Source: Pseudomonadota bacterium (lineage in GTDB: Bacteria; Myxococcota_A; UBA796; GCA-2862545). Taken from it: 64,000 bases of DNA. A program made the position numbers and the translations under genes. Every line of letters starts with the position of its first letter. Position 1 is the stretch's first letter. The stretch covers positions 34,065-98,064 of the forward strand of contig JAGSGY010000014.1 in the NCBI GenBank assembly GCA_023954855.1. The letters are read 5' to 3'. The notes beneath the pieces are model-generated. The model worked only from the letters and a program-made list of their open reading frames with translations. It ran no database searches and was not told where the DNA came from. This document shows positions 43,325-52,599 of this stretch, in pieces.

Positions 43325-46078
43325 ATGTCTCGCAACTTCCGCGCGGCGTTCACCCTGGTCGCACTCACGGCAAGCCTCCCCGGCTATGCCGTCGACCTGA
43401 ACGCAACGATCAAGGGCGTCGTCACTGATACTGATGGCCTCCCCGTCCCGAACTCGGGCGTGAACCTGATCTCGGCCGACCTCCTCGGCGGCCGTTCGGC
43501 CATCACCGATGACCAGGGCCGCTACCGCTTCAACGCGCTGCCGCCTGGCACCTATGAGGTGACCGTCGAGCACCCTTCCTTCGATGACTGGAGCTCCGGC
43601 GAGTTCCGCGTCGTGCTCGGGTCGACCGTGTCGGTCGACGTCGCGATGGCCGTCAAGGACTCCGGTGAGGTGATTACGGTCGTCGGCTCGGCCCCCGCCA
43701 TTGACGTCGAGAGCACCACAACGGGTGCCACGCTCGACGCCCGCTTCCTGCGTGACCTTCCGTCCGCTGGGCGCGACTACCAGTCGGCGATGGCCGTGAC
43801 TCCAGGCGTGGTCGGCGGCGGCAACGCCAACGTGCACGGCGGCTTCGACTCCTCGAACCAGTTCTACATCGACGGCGTCAACACGACCGACCCGCTGACG
43901 AACACGTTCTCGATGAACATGAACTACGACGCGATCGACAGCCTTCAGATCATCACCGGAGGTATGGACGCTGAGTACGGCCGCTCGCTCGGCGGCGCGG
44001 TCAACATCGTCACCAAGTCCGGCGGCAACGACTTCGAGGGCTACGCCCAGGTCATGTACGGCGACCCGAACTGGAACCTTGCTCCCAAGCTCGAGGGCGA
44101 CAGCCAAGACTCGAACCTCGAGCAGCAGCTCGCGGTCAACCTCGGTGGCCCGATCCTCAAGGACAAGGTCTGGTTCTTCACCAGCGTGCAGGCCGACCGC
44201 TTCGTGCGCTCGACCTTCGTCGATCAGGACGAGGTCCCACGCGACCTCGATACCTACCCGATGCCCGCTCGCGACTGGCGCTCGCTGTACCTGTTCGGGA
44301 AGATCACCGCGCAGCCCACCGACGAGCACCGCGTCTGGGGCCACCTCCAAGCCGACCCCACCTGGATCGACAATGTCGATCAGGGCGCCTACACACTGCC
44401 TTCCGGCGAGCAGGTTCAGAACCAGGGCGGCTGGCTCGGGTCTGCGGGTCACCAGTGGACTCCGTCCTCGAACTTCATGCTCGAGACGCAGCTTTACTAC
44501 CAAAAGAGCGTCATCAGCTTCTTCCCCATCCTCTGGAAGGACTGCAAGGAGTTCGACGACGTCGGCGCCTGCACTGAAGAGTTCACCGAGGACCAGTACG
44601 GAAACCCGATTCCCGGCAACTGGCTGGCCTGGGACGCCGATGGCTTCTCGGTGGGTGAGTTCAGCTACGCGAGCTTCAACAAGCGCAACCGGGCGTCGCT
44701 GACCTCGAATGCGACCCTCTGGGCCGACTTCCTCGGTGAGCACAAGGCGAAGGCCGGTATCCAGGCTGAGATGCTGCGCTCGTACTACGTCTACCCGGGC
44801 ATCGAGAATGGCCTCGTCTACTACGGCCATGAGGGTGACCCGTCCAATCTGGACGAGTACTCGCCCTCCCAGCTCTACAAGTACGACAACGACTGGGAGT
44901 CCACGTTCACTGGCGTGATTGGCTCGGCCTACATCCAGGATGTGTACAAGCCGCATCCACGACTGACGCTCCGTCCGGGCGTTCGCATGGACCTCTCGTC
45001 GCTCAACAACGATGCGCAAGAGTCCGTCTTCACCCGCATCACAGTGTCGCCGCGCTTCGGCATCACGTACGACCTGACCGGCGACGGTAAGACTGCTGCC
45101 CGAGCCTACTACGGTCGCTTTTACGACACCGGATTCCTCGCCATCGCCGACCTGCTGCGAGACAAGTCCTCGGGCTACAGCGTCTACGGTTGGAGCGACC
45201 AGCTCAATGACTGGAATCCCGAGCCGAACTCGACCACCTCGGACACGTTCCTCAAGCACGACGAGCTGCGCAACCCGTACAGCGATGAGTTCAACTTCGG
45301 CATCTCCCGCGAGCTCGGCGACGGCTTCGGCCTCGATGCGACCTTCATCTACGAAGAGGCGCACAACTTCTGGGAAGACGACGAGGTCAACCTGATCTGG
45401 AATGAGGACGGCACGGACGTCATCGGCTCCCGAAACGGTGAGAACACGGCCATCTACCGTCTTCGCACTCCCGACGATGTGTACACCAAGTACACGAGCC
45501 TCGAGCTCGCCGCGCGAAAGGCGTTCACGAACAACTGGACCTTCTTCGGCTCCTACACTTGGGCGCGCGCCATGGGAACGAACAGCGCCGACCAAGCGAC
45601 CGGCGTGGCGGACATCCCGGAACAGCGGCAGTTCGAGAACGGGCTGCTCGGCTACGACCGGCCGCATTCGTTCAAGATGAGCGGTAGCTACAACCGCGAC
45701 AACGTCGTGTCGGTGGGCAACGCGTCCTTCGGCTACCTGCTCGGCTGGAACTTCCGCATGAATGCGGGACTTCCGTACCGCAAGCTGGTCTTCAACGACT
45801 ACTACGACGGGTACAACAACTACGAGTCGATCAATGAGGGCCGCTACCGCCTGCCGGCGCAGTCCCAGACCGACCTTCGAGCTGGCATTCAGGCAACCAT
45901 CGGTCGCACGAACTGGATGCTCGGGGCCGACTTGTTCAACGTCTTCAACGACCGCACCATCACATCGGTGGGAACGGCCTACGACCCGGAAGCTACGGGC
46001 CAGGACCAGACCTTCGGTGAAGTCCTTGACCGCCAGGATGCACGCCGAATGCGCGTCGTCCTTCGGGGGGAGTTCTAA
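43325..46078 (+). CDS. Oar-like TonB-type outer membrane receptor
   Basis: A 917-residue outer membrane protein. It has a signal peptide (AFTLVALTASLPGYA); a carboxypeptidase-regulatory domain (about 27-105; KGVVTDTDGLPVPNSGV, YRFNALPPGTYEVTVE); a plug domain (DLPSAGRDYQSAMAVTPGV, QFYIDGVNTTDPLTN, GMDAEYGRSLGGAVNIVTKS); and a beta-barrel region to GEF with terminal Phe. It resembles Oar, which exports or binds protein partners in myxobacteria and affects adhesion. A GGAG site precedes the ATG. The stop overlaps the start of the following lipoprotein gene as TAATG, so the two form a pair. Confidence 0.9.
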   Translation: MSRNFRAAFTLVALTASLPGYAVDLNATIKGVVTDTDGLPVPNSGVNLISADLLGGRSAITDDQGRYRFNALPPGTYEVTVEHPSFDDWSSGEFRVVLGSTVSVDVAMAVKDSGEVITVVGSAPAIDVESTTTGATLDARFLRDLPSAGRDYQSAMAVTPGVVGGGNANVHGGFDSSNQFYIDGVNTTDPLTNTFSMNMNYDAIDSLQIITGGMDAEYGRSLGGAVNIVTKSGGNDFEGYAQVMYGDPNWNLAPKLEGDSQDSNLEQQLAVNLGGPILKDKVWFFTSVQADRFVRSTFVDQDEVPRDLDTYPMPARDWRSLYLFGKITAQPTDEHRVWGHLQADPTWIDNVDQGAYTLPSGEQVQNQGGWLGSAGHQWTPSSNFMLETQLYYQKSVISFFPILWKDCKEFDDVGACTEEFTEDQYGNPIPGNWLAWDADGFSVGEFSYASFNKRNRASLTSNATLWADFLGEHKAKAGIQAEMLRSYYVYPGIENGLVYYGHEGDPSNLDEYSPSQLYKYDNDWESTFTGVIGSAYIQDVYKPHPRLTLRPGVRMDLSSLNNDAQESVFTRITVSPRFGITYDLTGDGKTAARAYYGRFYDTGFLAIADLLRDKSSGYSVYGWSDQLNDWNPEPNSTTSDTFLKHDELRNPYSDEFNFGISRELGDGFGLDATFIYEEAHNFWEDDEVNLIWNEDGTDVIGSRNGENTAIYRLRTPDDVYTKYTSLELAARKAFTNNWTFFGSYTWARAMGTNSADQATGVADIPEQRQFENGLLGYDRPHSFKMSGSYNRDNVVSVGNASFGYLLGWNFRMNAGLPYRKLVFNDYYDGYNNYESINEGRYRLPAQSQTDLRAGIQATIGRTNWMLGADLFNVFNDRTITSVGTAYDPEATGQDQTFGEVLDRQDARRMRVVLRGEF

Positions 46079-47640
46079 TGCGTATCCAACTTGGCCAGAG
46101 TGGCTTGTTCCTCTCCACCGCGCTGCTGATGAGCTGCGTGCCCGGAGAGACTGGTATCGACCGCACGTCGATTCACGGCGAGATCCACGTTCCGGCGGTG
46201 TTCTCCGACGAGGGCGACGACAACGCAAACCGCCAGCGGCGTGACGCCACGGTCATCGCCCCGCTCACCTACGCGGTCACCGTCGTGAGCGGCGAGCTCT
46301 ACGCGTCGGTGAATGACGGGGGAGTGCCCGGAGACGGCGCCGACAATGACTGGCTTGCGATCAGCAGCGAGTACGGCTTCGAGGCTGACTTCGAGCTTCG
46401 CCTTCCCGGCGCAGAGAACAGCGCGGCGACCTACTTTGAGCTCTACGATTCGAGTATTGAGCCCGAGGATCCCGAGAACCCGGTGGCCGGCTACGATCTC
46501 GTCGAGGAGCGTCTCATCCGCGGCCGAAAGGCACGCCTGCAGTGGACCGTCGAGCCCAACGTGACCTACTACGTCCGTCTCGGTGGTGTCTCGGGTGCCG
46601 ACAACCAGCCGTACAACCTCGTGTTGAAGGGGCTCGACCCCAATGATGCCGGCGTGTTGGTTGGCGTGTTCCCGAACAACGATCCGCTCGCCCGCGGGAA
46701 CCCGCTCGGCGGAACAACGGCGCAGACCTTTGAGCTCGGGCCGAACTGGACGTGGGTGTCCGAGTACGACGTCCTCTTTGTCCGTCGGACCGACAGCGAG
46801 ACCTGCGACCTCAAAGACGAGGATGCCGACGGTGAGGTCGATGAGGGCCTGACCTGTGGCGATTTCATCCGAGACGGCGAGCTCTGCGACGGACTCGACA
46901 ACGACGAAGATGGCGACGTCGACGAGGGCTTCGAAGATCTCGACACGGACGAAGACGGCGAGCCGCTGTGCGGAACGCTGACGGCGCCTCGTGGTGTCAC
47001 CGAAGTCGACGAACGAGTCTCTAACGGCTTCCTGTTCGCGGGCGACTGGAACAGCCTGAACGATGGCCTACCTGCTGGCACCTGGTACACAGAGACCGCG
47101 CTGGCCGTCACCATGCCCGCCGAAGAGGTCGTCCAGACCGTCGAAGTCGCAACCCCGCTCTTGCTGGATGCCTTCGCACCGCTGGTGATTGGCTGGGAAG
47201 TCGACGAGGTCGAGCCTAACGACACGGTCGCAGACTCGAACGTGCCCTCCCTCGACATTGCCAATGGCACCTTCCAGGATCTCGGCATGCTGTCCGGTCC
47301 GGGCTTTGTGGACATCATCTCGGGAGGCATCGTCTACGAGGGCAACCCAGATACCTGGGATGCGGATGTCGACGGCTACAAGTTCCAGGTGACCGAGCCG
47401 ACCTCCCTGCTGTTTACCCTCGACTGGGCGGAGTCCGTTGACCTCGACATCCTGATCATGGATGCGGATGAAGAAGTTCTCGGCCTTGGCTACTTCAACC
47501 AGCCCGAGGTCAACGAGTACCCGGACGAGGTCTACCAGCCGGGGCAGGACTACTACATCGGTGTGATGATCTGGACGTCGGGCGACGATCCGGGCACGAG
47601 CTACGACTACACGCTCGCACTGGAGCAGCTGGCCGGCTGA
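46078..47640 (+). CDS. Lipoprotein with MopE-like Asp-rich motifs
   Basis: A 520-residue lipoprotein with signal and lipobox LLMSC. It is strongly acidic and beta-rich. A central part repeats the MopE-like metal-binding motif (CDLKDEDADGEVDEGLTC; LCDGLDNDEDGDVDEG). Further domains resemble the pre-peptidase C-terminal (PPC) fold, with EVDEVEPNDTVADS and DVDGYKFQVTEPTSLLFTL. Such proteins are displayed on the surface and bind calcium or other metals. Coupling to the Oar-like receptor by TAATG suggests it is the receptor's surface partner or cargo. Confidence 0.82.
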   Translation: MRIQLGQSGLFLSTALLMSCVPGETGIDRTSIHGEIHVPAVFSDEGDDNANRQRRDATVIAPLTYAVTVVSGELYASVNDGGVPGDGADNDWLAISSEYGFEADFELRLPGAENSAATYFELYDSSIEPEDPENPVAGYDLVEERLIRGRKARLQWTVEPNVTYYVRLGGVSGADNQPYNLVLKGLDPNDAGVLVGVFPNNDPLARGNPLGGTTAQTFELGPNWTWVSEYDVLFVRRTDSETCDLKDEDADGEVDEGLTCGDFIRDGELCDGLDNDEDGDVDEGFEDLDTDEDGEPLCGTLTAPRGVTEVDERVSNGFLFAGDWNSLNDGLPAGTWYTETALAVTMPAEEVVQTVEVATPLLLDAFAPLVIGWEVDEVEPNDTVADSNVPSLDIANGTFQDLGMLSGPGFVDIISGGIVYEGNPDTWDADVDGYKFQVTEPTSLLFTLDWAESVDLDILIMDADEEVLGLGYFNQPEVNEYPDEVYQPGQDYYIGVMIWTSGDDPGTSYDYTLALEQLAG

Positions 47641-47658
47641 GGCCACATCAGTCGCTTA

Positions 47659-47682
47659 AAGAGCCACCTTCGGGTGGCTCTT
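47659..47682 (+). terminator. Intrinsic terminator with UUCG tetraloop
   Basis: A perfect 10-base-pair stem (AAGAGCCACC / GGTGGCTCTT) closed by a C(UUCG)G tetraloop, 18 bases after the lipoprotein stop. The right arm ends in CTTCTTG, so the T-tract is short. Because it lies between convergent genes and both arms are symmetric, it may serve both directions. Confidence 0.85.
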
Positions 47683-47687
47683 CTTGC

Positions 47688-48152
47688 TTAGGGAGCTGTA
47701 GGCTCGTCGTCCTTGGGTGCGGCGGGGGCAGCGGGCACTTCCACCTCGTCCGTGGCTTCGGCCTCAGGCTCTGCGGCGCCTGCCTCAGCGGCGTCGGGCT
47801 CCGCAGCCTCCGTCGCCGCCTTGTCGGGCTCGTCCACGAGAAGCTCGAGTACGGCGCGTCCCCACGCGGGGCTGCTCATGTCGGGGGCGTCCTCGACGTC
47901 CGCGAACAGCTTGGCGTGCACGGCGGCGGTCCACTCGGAGGTGCCCGGGGTCGGGCCATGGCCGTCCGCGTCTTGGATCTTCACCCGCTCTTCCACCCAG
48001 GGCGCGAAGCGCGGCCCGTTGGGGTCGGGAACCACATTCGATGGCGCTGCGCGGACGTTCTTGTCGCGCATCGGCCAGGCCGGTGGGTCGTGGGGTTGCG
48101 GTAGCGCATCGGGGCTGCCGCAGGCGAGAAGCATGAAGAGGAGTGAGGTCAT
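47688..48152 (-). CDS. Small acidic lipoprotein, unknown
   Basis: A 154-residue protein with a lipoprotein signal (LLFMLLAC, Cys11) and a mature part of about 95 ordered residues followed by a low-complexity Ala/Glu/Pro tail (AAEPDAAEAGAAEPEAEA). It has no recognised family. It lies 22 bases downstream of the Rossmann dehydrogenase gene on the same strand and converges on the terminator at 47659-47682. Confidence 0.7.
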   Translation of the reverse strand: MTSLLFMLLACGSPDALPQPHDPPAWPMRDKNVRAAPSNVVPDPNGPRFAPWVEERVKIQDADGHGPTPGTSEWTAAVHAKLFADVEDAPDMSSPAWGRAVLELLVDEPDKAATEAAEPDAAEAGAAEPEAEATDEVEVPAAPAAPKDDEPTAP

Positions 48153-48174
48153 GCTGGGAGTCTACTCCGCTGCC

Positions 48175-49854
48175 TCACTTGATGCGGTGCCCACCCATCT
48201 CGTTGTTGAAGATCCAGGCCACGACCTCGCCGATCTCAAACTCGGTCGGCAGGTAGGAGTGGATGGATGCGGCCGCTGACCCGGAATCGCGGAGAAGGAT
48301 GCGGGCCTCGACCATCTTCGACACGCGGTTGTGCCAGGTCCGCATGTTTGCGGGACGCAGATCGATCCAGCCCTTCTGGGCCCACTTCTCGACCTGGGCC
48401 TTGTCGTCCAAGCTCACCGTGGTGCTGAGACCCACGACCTCGGGCACGTTCACCCGGGGTCCGCGCAGCAGGGACTTTCCGTCCTGGGCGAGGACCGGGA
48501 TGCCAATCGACGGAGCGATGTGACGCACAGAACTCTTCTCGAGCGTCTGGCTCACCGCCTTGGACATCGCCTTGGGCTCGCGGTCCGTGCCTTCATGCTC
48601 GAGGATGCCGCGCAGGCTCTGGAAGGTCTCTTTGAGCAGCTGGGCCTCGAAGAGCAGCTTGGAGAGCTCTGGGGGGCCGAGCCGTCCGAGAGCGATGGAG
48701 GGGAGCTCCGAGTTCGCCTCGGCGTGGCGAAGGTCCTGAAGGGCCACAGAGCGGACCAAGCCGGCCTTGTAGCTGGGGTTCAGCACCGAGCCGTCGAGCG
48801 CGGAGATGACGTCCTGGCCGGTGTTCGCTCCCCGAATCTCGAGGGTGACGACCCGCGCGATCTCTTCCGGCGTGATGTACTCCATCTGACCGAGAGCGGT
48901 GATCGCCGCAAACTCGCCGCGGGTGAACACGCCGTTCTCGCCCGTGTCGACTACGCTCACTGTGAGCTCGCCGGCGGCGGTGTAAGCCTCTTCGCCGTCG
49001 CGAAGGTCGAGCGTGCCGCCCACCTTGACCTTCTTTGGCTGGAAGAGGTTCGAGTTGCCGTGCTTGTCGGTGACGGTGAGGGTCCGCACGGCCTTGTAGC
49101 CAATCATTGCGGCCGGCTTGACCTCTTTGACGATCGGCGAGTTGGGCGTGCGGGCGAGCAGGAAGAGCAGTCCGGTGTGCCCGAAGGCGGCCTCGGTCTT
49201 GGCGAGAAGCACCCGGGACGGACGGTCTTCGCTGTGGGTGTACGGGATGTTCAGTCCCATGCCTCCGGTGCCGGTGGTGCCGACCTTCACGTAGACGCGG
49301 GTTCCGTACTCGGTGGTGGCGCGGTGCAGGAATCGCACGTGGCGAATGAGCTGCGGGACGGACTGAGAGAGCAGGAAGTGCTCGAGGTCTTCGACGCCTT
49401 CCTTCGGGTAGTTGTCACCGTCGAGCCGCTCGAGCACCTTGTTCGCGCCGACGAAGACGTTCTGGTAGGAAAGGCCCGTGGCGGTGTTCACGCAGTCGAC
49501 GACGACTTCGGGACGGTGCAGTCGGATCATGCCGACGAGGTGGTTCTTCTTGTACGCGACGTCAAAGTCTCCGTAGAGCTCTTCGAGCAGGTCGCGACGC
49601 ATGGCGGGATCGCCAAGAACCTGGTTGCGTGGCGTGTTCGCGATCGCGCGCCGCACGAACAGGTTTCCCCAGGCGGGGACGAAGGCCACGGCGTCGCCAA
49701 ACTCGTCTTCGAGGGTTGCGCAGGCCTCGCGGGCCTCGCGCTCGCGCAGCGATGCCACCACGATTCGGCGCGGCTCGAGCTGCTGGGCGATCTGGCGGCA
49801 GACCTGGAGGCCCACAAGGCCGGCACCACCGAGGACGAGAAAGTCGTGAAACAT
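48175..49854 (-). CDS. Rossmann-fold NAD(P)-binding protein, saccharopine-reductase-like
   Basis: A 559-residue protein with an N-terminal dinucleotide-binding motif (FLVLGGAGLVGLQVCRQI), followed by VVVASLREREA, an Asp/Thr-rich VVVDCVNTATGLSYQN and TTGTGGMGLNIPY. The overall pattern (Rossmann domain, then a long catalytic or dimerisation domain) recalls the saccharopine dehydrogenase and short-chain epimerase families, without a clean fit. It follows the aldehyde dehydrogenase gene by 73 bases on the same strand. The two probably act on the same carbon compound. A GGGAG site precedes the ATG. Confidence 0.75.
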   Translation of the reverse strand: MFHDFLVLGGAGLVGLQVCRQIAQQLEPRRIVVASLREREAREACATLEDEFGDAVAFVPAWGNLFVRRAIANTPRNQVLGDPAMRRDLLEELYGDFDVAYKKNHLVGMIRLHRPEVVVDCVNTATGLSYQNVFVGANKVLERLDGDNYPKEGVEDLEHFLLSQSVPQLIRHVRFLHRATTEYGTRVYVKVGTTGTGGMGLNIPYTHSEDRPSRVLLAKTEAAFGHTGLLFLLARTPNSPIVKEVKPAAMIGYKAVRTLTVTDKHGNSNLFQPKKVKVGGTLDLRDGEEAYTAAGELTVSVVDTGENGVFTRGEFAAITALGQMEYITPEEIARVVTLEIRGANTGQDVISALDGSVLNPSYKAGLVRSVALQDLRHAEANSELPSIALGRLGPPELSKLLFEAQLLKETFQSLRGILEHEGTDREPKAMSKAVSQTLEKSSVRHIAPSIGIPVLAQDGKSLLRGPRVNVPEVVGLSTTVSLDDKAQVEKWAQKGWIDLRPANMRTWHNRVSKMVEARILLRDSGSAAASIHSYLPTEFEIGEVVAWIFNNEMGGHRIK

Positions 49855-49927
49855 GCGAAGCTCCCGAGAAGGGCGGGAGGATAACGCGGCTGCGGGGGAC
49901 TGCCTCAGGCTTGGCTTGGCCTTGGCT

Positions 49928-51652
49928 TCAGGCCCAGAGCGAGTGCCATGCGATGGCCGGCACTTTCAGGATCGACGGGGCTCTGTTCAGCCTGGCCATA
50001 CCCATCAGAACGGGGCCCTTGCGGCTGTGGTCGAACGCCCACGGCATCTTCAGCATCGGCTGGAAGGGGCCGTAGATCACCGACTTCTGTGGTTTATCGA
50101 ACATGAAGGCGTTGTGTACGTGTCCGGAGCCCGATCCGATGTCCTCGGGTGTGTGGCCCGGGTGGGCTCCCCAGGTGGTCTCGGACAGGCTGTAGCCCAC
50201 GCCGGCCCAGTGGTTCACGGCGATCGAGCCGTAGCGCAGCTCATCGAGCGCTTCTTGAAAAGCCTGCTCGCTCGCCGGGTCACGACGCGTGCTGGGGTGG
50301 ATGATGATCGACGCGCACAGGGTGCCCCAGACCTTCTCGTTCACGAACTCGATCGCGGCCGGCAGGAAGTCGACGGCGTTCTTGCCGGGAATGGCGACTT
50401 CTGAGAGCACGCCGCAGAACGGCTCCATCGTGAACGCGAGCTCTTCCTGGTCGGGCTTCAGGCCACTCACGAGGGTCCATGGGACGACGTCTTCGTGTGG
50501 GGCCGGGCCGAGTACTTCGGCGGTCGGGTAGGTGTCGGTGAACCGCTTCCAGCGTTGGTGCGCTCCCGGGTAGTAGGCCTTGCGGGCGGGTGCCTCGTCC
50601 CGGAGGGCGGTGCGCAGGGCATCCATGAAGGCGTCGCGCTGATCCCAACCCGCGGGGGTCACGAGCAGCTTGCCGGCGGCACAGTTGAACGAGCCGTTGT
50701 GCACGACCATGCTCGCGACGTTGCGAGCTTGGCTCTTGAGGTCGCTGGAGGACCACGCGCCGGGCACGATCACGATCGGCGTGATGTTGCCGAGCTCGGC
50801 GCTCACTGGGGTGGCGTTCACCTTTTCGCCGGCGGCCTTGCGCTCGTCCTGGCCCGGATTCGGTCCCCAGACGATGGCATCGTAGGTGCGATCGGAGCCG
50901 GTGATGTGGATCTCGTCGACGAGCTCGTGCTTGCAGAGCAAGTCACCCACTTCGAGGCCGCCGTAGATGAACTCGACGAAGCCGCGCTCGACCAGCGGGG
51001 CGAGGGCCTTCTCGAAGATCGGGCCCAGGTATTCGTTGACCGGATTCATCTTTACGACGCAGACGGCCTTATCGACGAAGAGCTTGTAGAAGGCGTCGAG
51101 GGGGGCGATGGAGCTGATGTTCCCCGCGCCGAGGACCACGACGGTCTCGCCTTCATGGGTGGCGTCCGGGTACTGCACGGCGGCCGAGGCCATCAGGGTG
51201 TCGGCCGTGACGCCGGGCTGCATCCACACTTCGGCGGTGAAGCCGGTGAACAGCAGCTGATCGAGGATGGAGTTTGGAAACACCTTGGCCACAACGCGGC
51301 CGTCTGGACGCGTGGAGAGGCGGTCCTTACCAATGCCGACGTCGTTGTTGTCGCGCAGTCGAACGAGCACGTCCTCGAGGAGGTAGAGCCCTCGCAGCGT
51401 GACGGTTGGGCCATCTCCAACGGCTTCTGCCCACTCCTCGCTGCCCTTTGCGCCACCCTTTGCGCGCCCCACGGCCTCGGCCCACGGCTCGGTCTGCGCT
51501 GCCACCGTCTCACGCAGCTGCTGGACGAGGTCGATGCGCTCTTGGATCGGTGCCTTGGACCACTCGGCGGCGTGTTCGTGCACGCGGGCGAGCTTCTGCT
51601 CGGCGACGTCGAGCGGCGTGGCGGGAATCGACCCTGGGGGCTTCGGGAACAT
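49928..51652 (-). CDS. Aldehyde dehydrogenase family protein
   Basis: ATG 51652 is chosen because GGAG sits just before it; a start eight codons upstream lacks one. The 574-residue enzyme has the family glutamate (SAELGNITP), the catalytic Cys in HNGSFNCAAGK, an FTMEPFCGVLSE segment and an NHWAG region near the C-terminus. It is about 80 residues longer than a standard ALDH, with an insertion holding SDRTYDAIVWGPNPGQDE before the Glu motif. It oxidises an aldehyde with NAD(P) or reduces an acyl group; the substrate is unknown. It is first of a minus-strand group with the Rossmann partner. Confidence 0.88.
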   Translation of the reverse strand: MFPKPPGSIPATPLDVAEQKLARVHEHAAEWSKAPIQERIDLVQQLRETVAAQTEPWAEAVGRAKGGAKGSEEWAEAVGDGPTVTLRGLYLLEDVLVRLRDNNDVGIGKDRLSTRPDGRVVAKVFPNSILDQLLFTGFTAEVWMQPGVTADTLMASAAVQYPDATHEGETVVVLGAGNISSIAPLDAFYKLFVDKAVCVVKMNPVNEYLGPIFEKALAPLVERGFVEFIYGGLEVGDLLCKHELVDEIHITGSDRTYDAIVWGPNPGQDERKAAGEKVNATPVSAELGNITPIVIVPGAWSSSDLKSQARNVASMVVHNGSFNCAAGKLLVTPAGWDQRDAFMDALRTALRDEAPARKAYYPGAHQRWKRFTDTYPTAEVLGPAPHEDVVPWTLVSGLKPDQEELAFTMEPFCGVLSEVAIPGKNAVDFLPAAIEFVNEKVWGTLCASIIIHPSTRRDPASEQAFQEALDELRYGSIAVNHWAGVGYSLSETTWGAHPGHTPEDIGSGSGHVHNAFMFDKPQKSVIYGPFQPMLKMPWAFDHSRKGPVLMGMARLNRAPSILKVPAIAWHSLWA

Positions 51653-51716
51653 GCGGACTCCGAGGTGCCCTGACATGTAGTGCGTTGGTTGCCTGTCGTC
51701 CGGCTATAGGGCCTGC

Positions 51717-52565
51717 ATGAGACTCGACCTGCCAGGCCTGAGGCTCGACGCCGTGTCCATCGCTGGCCTCGAGACCTGCATCCAAGTTCCGAGCTGGAAG
51801 CTTGCTTTCGACATCGGCCGATGCCCGCCGACGGCTCCTCGTTGGCCGACCGTTCTGTTCACGCACGCCCACCTCGACCACATGGGCGGGGTGGCCAACC
51901 ACTGCGCGACCCGTTCGATGATGGGCATGGCGCCGCCGCATTACGTGATGCCCGCCAAGAACGTCGAGGCTTTCGGAGACCTGCTCGATGCCTGGCGTCG
52001 ACTTGATGGCTCGCCGCTCGACTGCACCGTGCAGGGCGTCGTCCCCGGCGACGTGATTCAGCTTAGTCAGGGTCGGATTGCCCGTGTGTTTCAGGCCTAT
52101 CACCGGGTTCCGACGGTGGGGTACGCCCTGATTGAGCAGCGTCGCAAGCTCAAGCCAGAGCTCCATGGACGACCGGGTCGAGAAATTGCCGCGATGCGAA
52201 AGGCGGGAGAGCCGATCGATGTGGTGGAGGAGCATGTCGAGCTGGCGTTCTGCGGTGACACGCTCATCGATGTCGTCGATCGCGAGCCGATGGTTCGAGA
52301 CGCCCGAGTGCTGATTCTCGAGGCGACGTTCCTCGACGACCGCGTAGGCGTCGAGGCGACCCGCAGCAAGGGGCACATTCACCTCGACGAGATCATCGAG
52401 CGCGCGCACCTGTTCAACAACGTCCACCTGGTCTTGAACCACGCGTCGATTCGCTATTCGGTGGACGAGATTCGGGACCTCTGCGATGCCAGACTGCCCG
52501 CGAGTCTGCGCGATCGAGTGGTGCCGCTCGTGCCCGGTCCCCCGTGGGACAGGCTGAGCAAGTAG
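51717..52565 (+). CDS. RNase Z-like MBL-fold hydrolase
   Basis: A 282-residue beta-lactamase-fold hydrolase with VLFTHAHLDHMGG (metal site), FCGDTLIDV (bridging Asp) and NHAS near the C-terminus. The internal EQRRKLKPELHGRPGREIA segment is a hallmark of RNase Z-type proteins, which trim the 3' end of tRNA precursors. The classical flexible arm of long RNase Z is absent. It is divergent from the aldehyde dehydrogenase gene. Assignment to the RNase Z family is good; its precise substrate is not shown. Confidence 0.82.
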   Translation: MRLDLPGLRLDAVSIAGLETCIQVPSWKLAFDIGRCPPTAPRWPTVLFTHAHLDHMGGVANHCATRSMMGMAPPHYVMPAKNVEAFGDLLDAWRRLDGSPLDCTVQGVVPGDVIQLSQGRIARVFQAYHRVPTVGYALIEQRRKLKPELHGRPGREIAAMRKAGEPIDVVEEHVELAFCGDTLIDVVDREPMVRDARVLILEATFLDDRVGVEATRSKGHIHLDEIIERAHLFNNVHLVLNHASIRYSVDEIRDLCDARLPASLRDRVVPLVPGPPWDRLSK

Positions 52566-52599
52566 GCGCGACCCCCGGCTGAGGGCCGCGCCGACCAAG

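Noticed and set aside
43109..46228. Long minus-strand extension upstream of the aconitase-family gene
   Set aside because: It lies opposite the Oar-like receptor and has no recognisable domain; the true start is GTG 43108 behind GGAGG.
48331..49884. 517-residue plus-strand frame opposite the Rossmann protein
   Set aside because: The minus strand carries the dinucleotide-binding motif and a proper start; the plus frame is a shadow.
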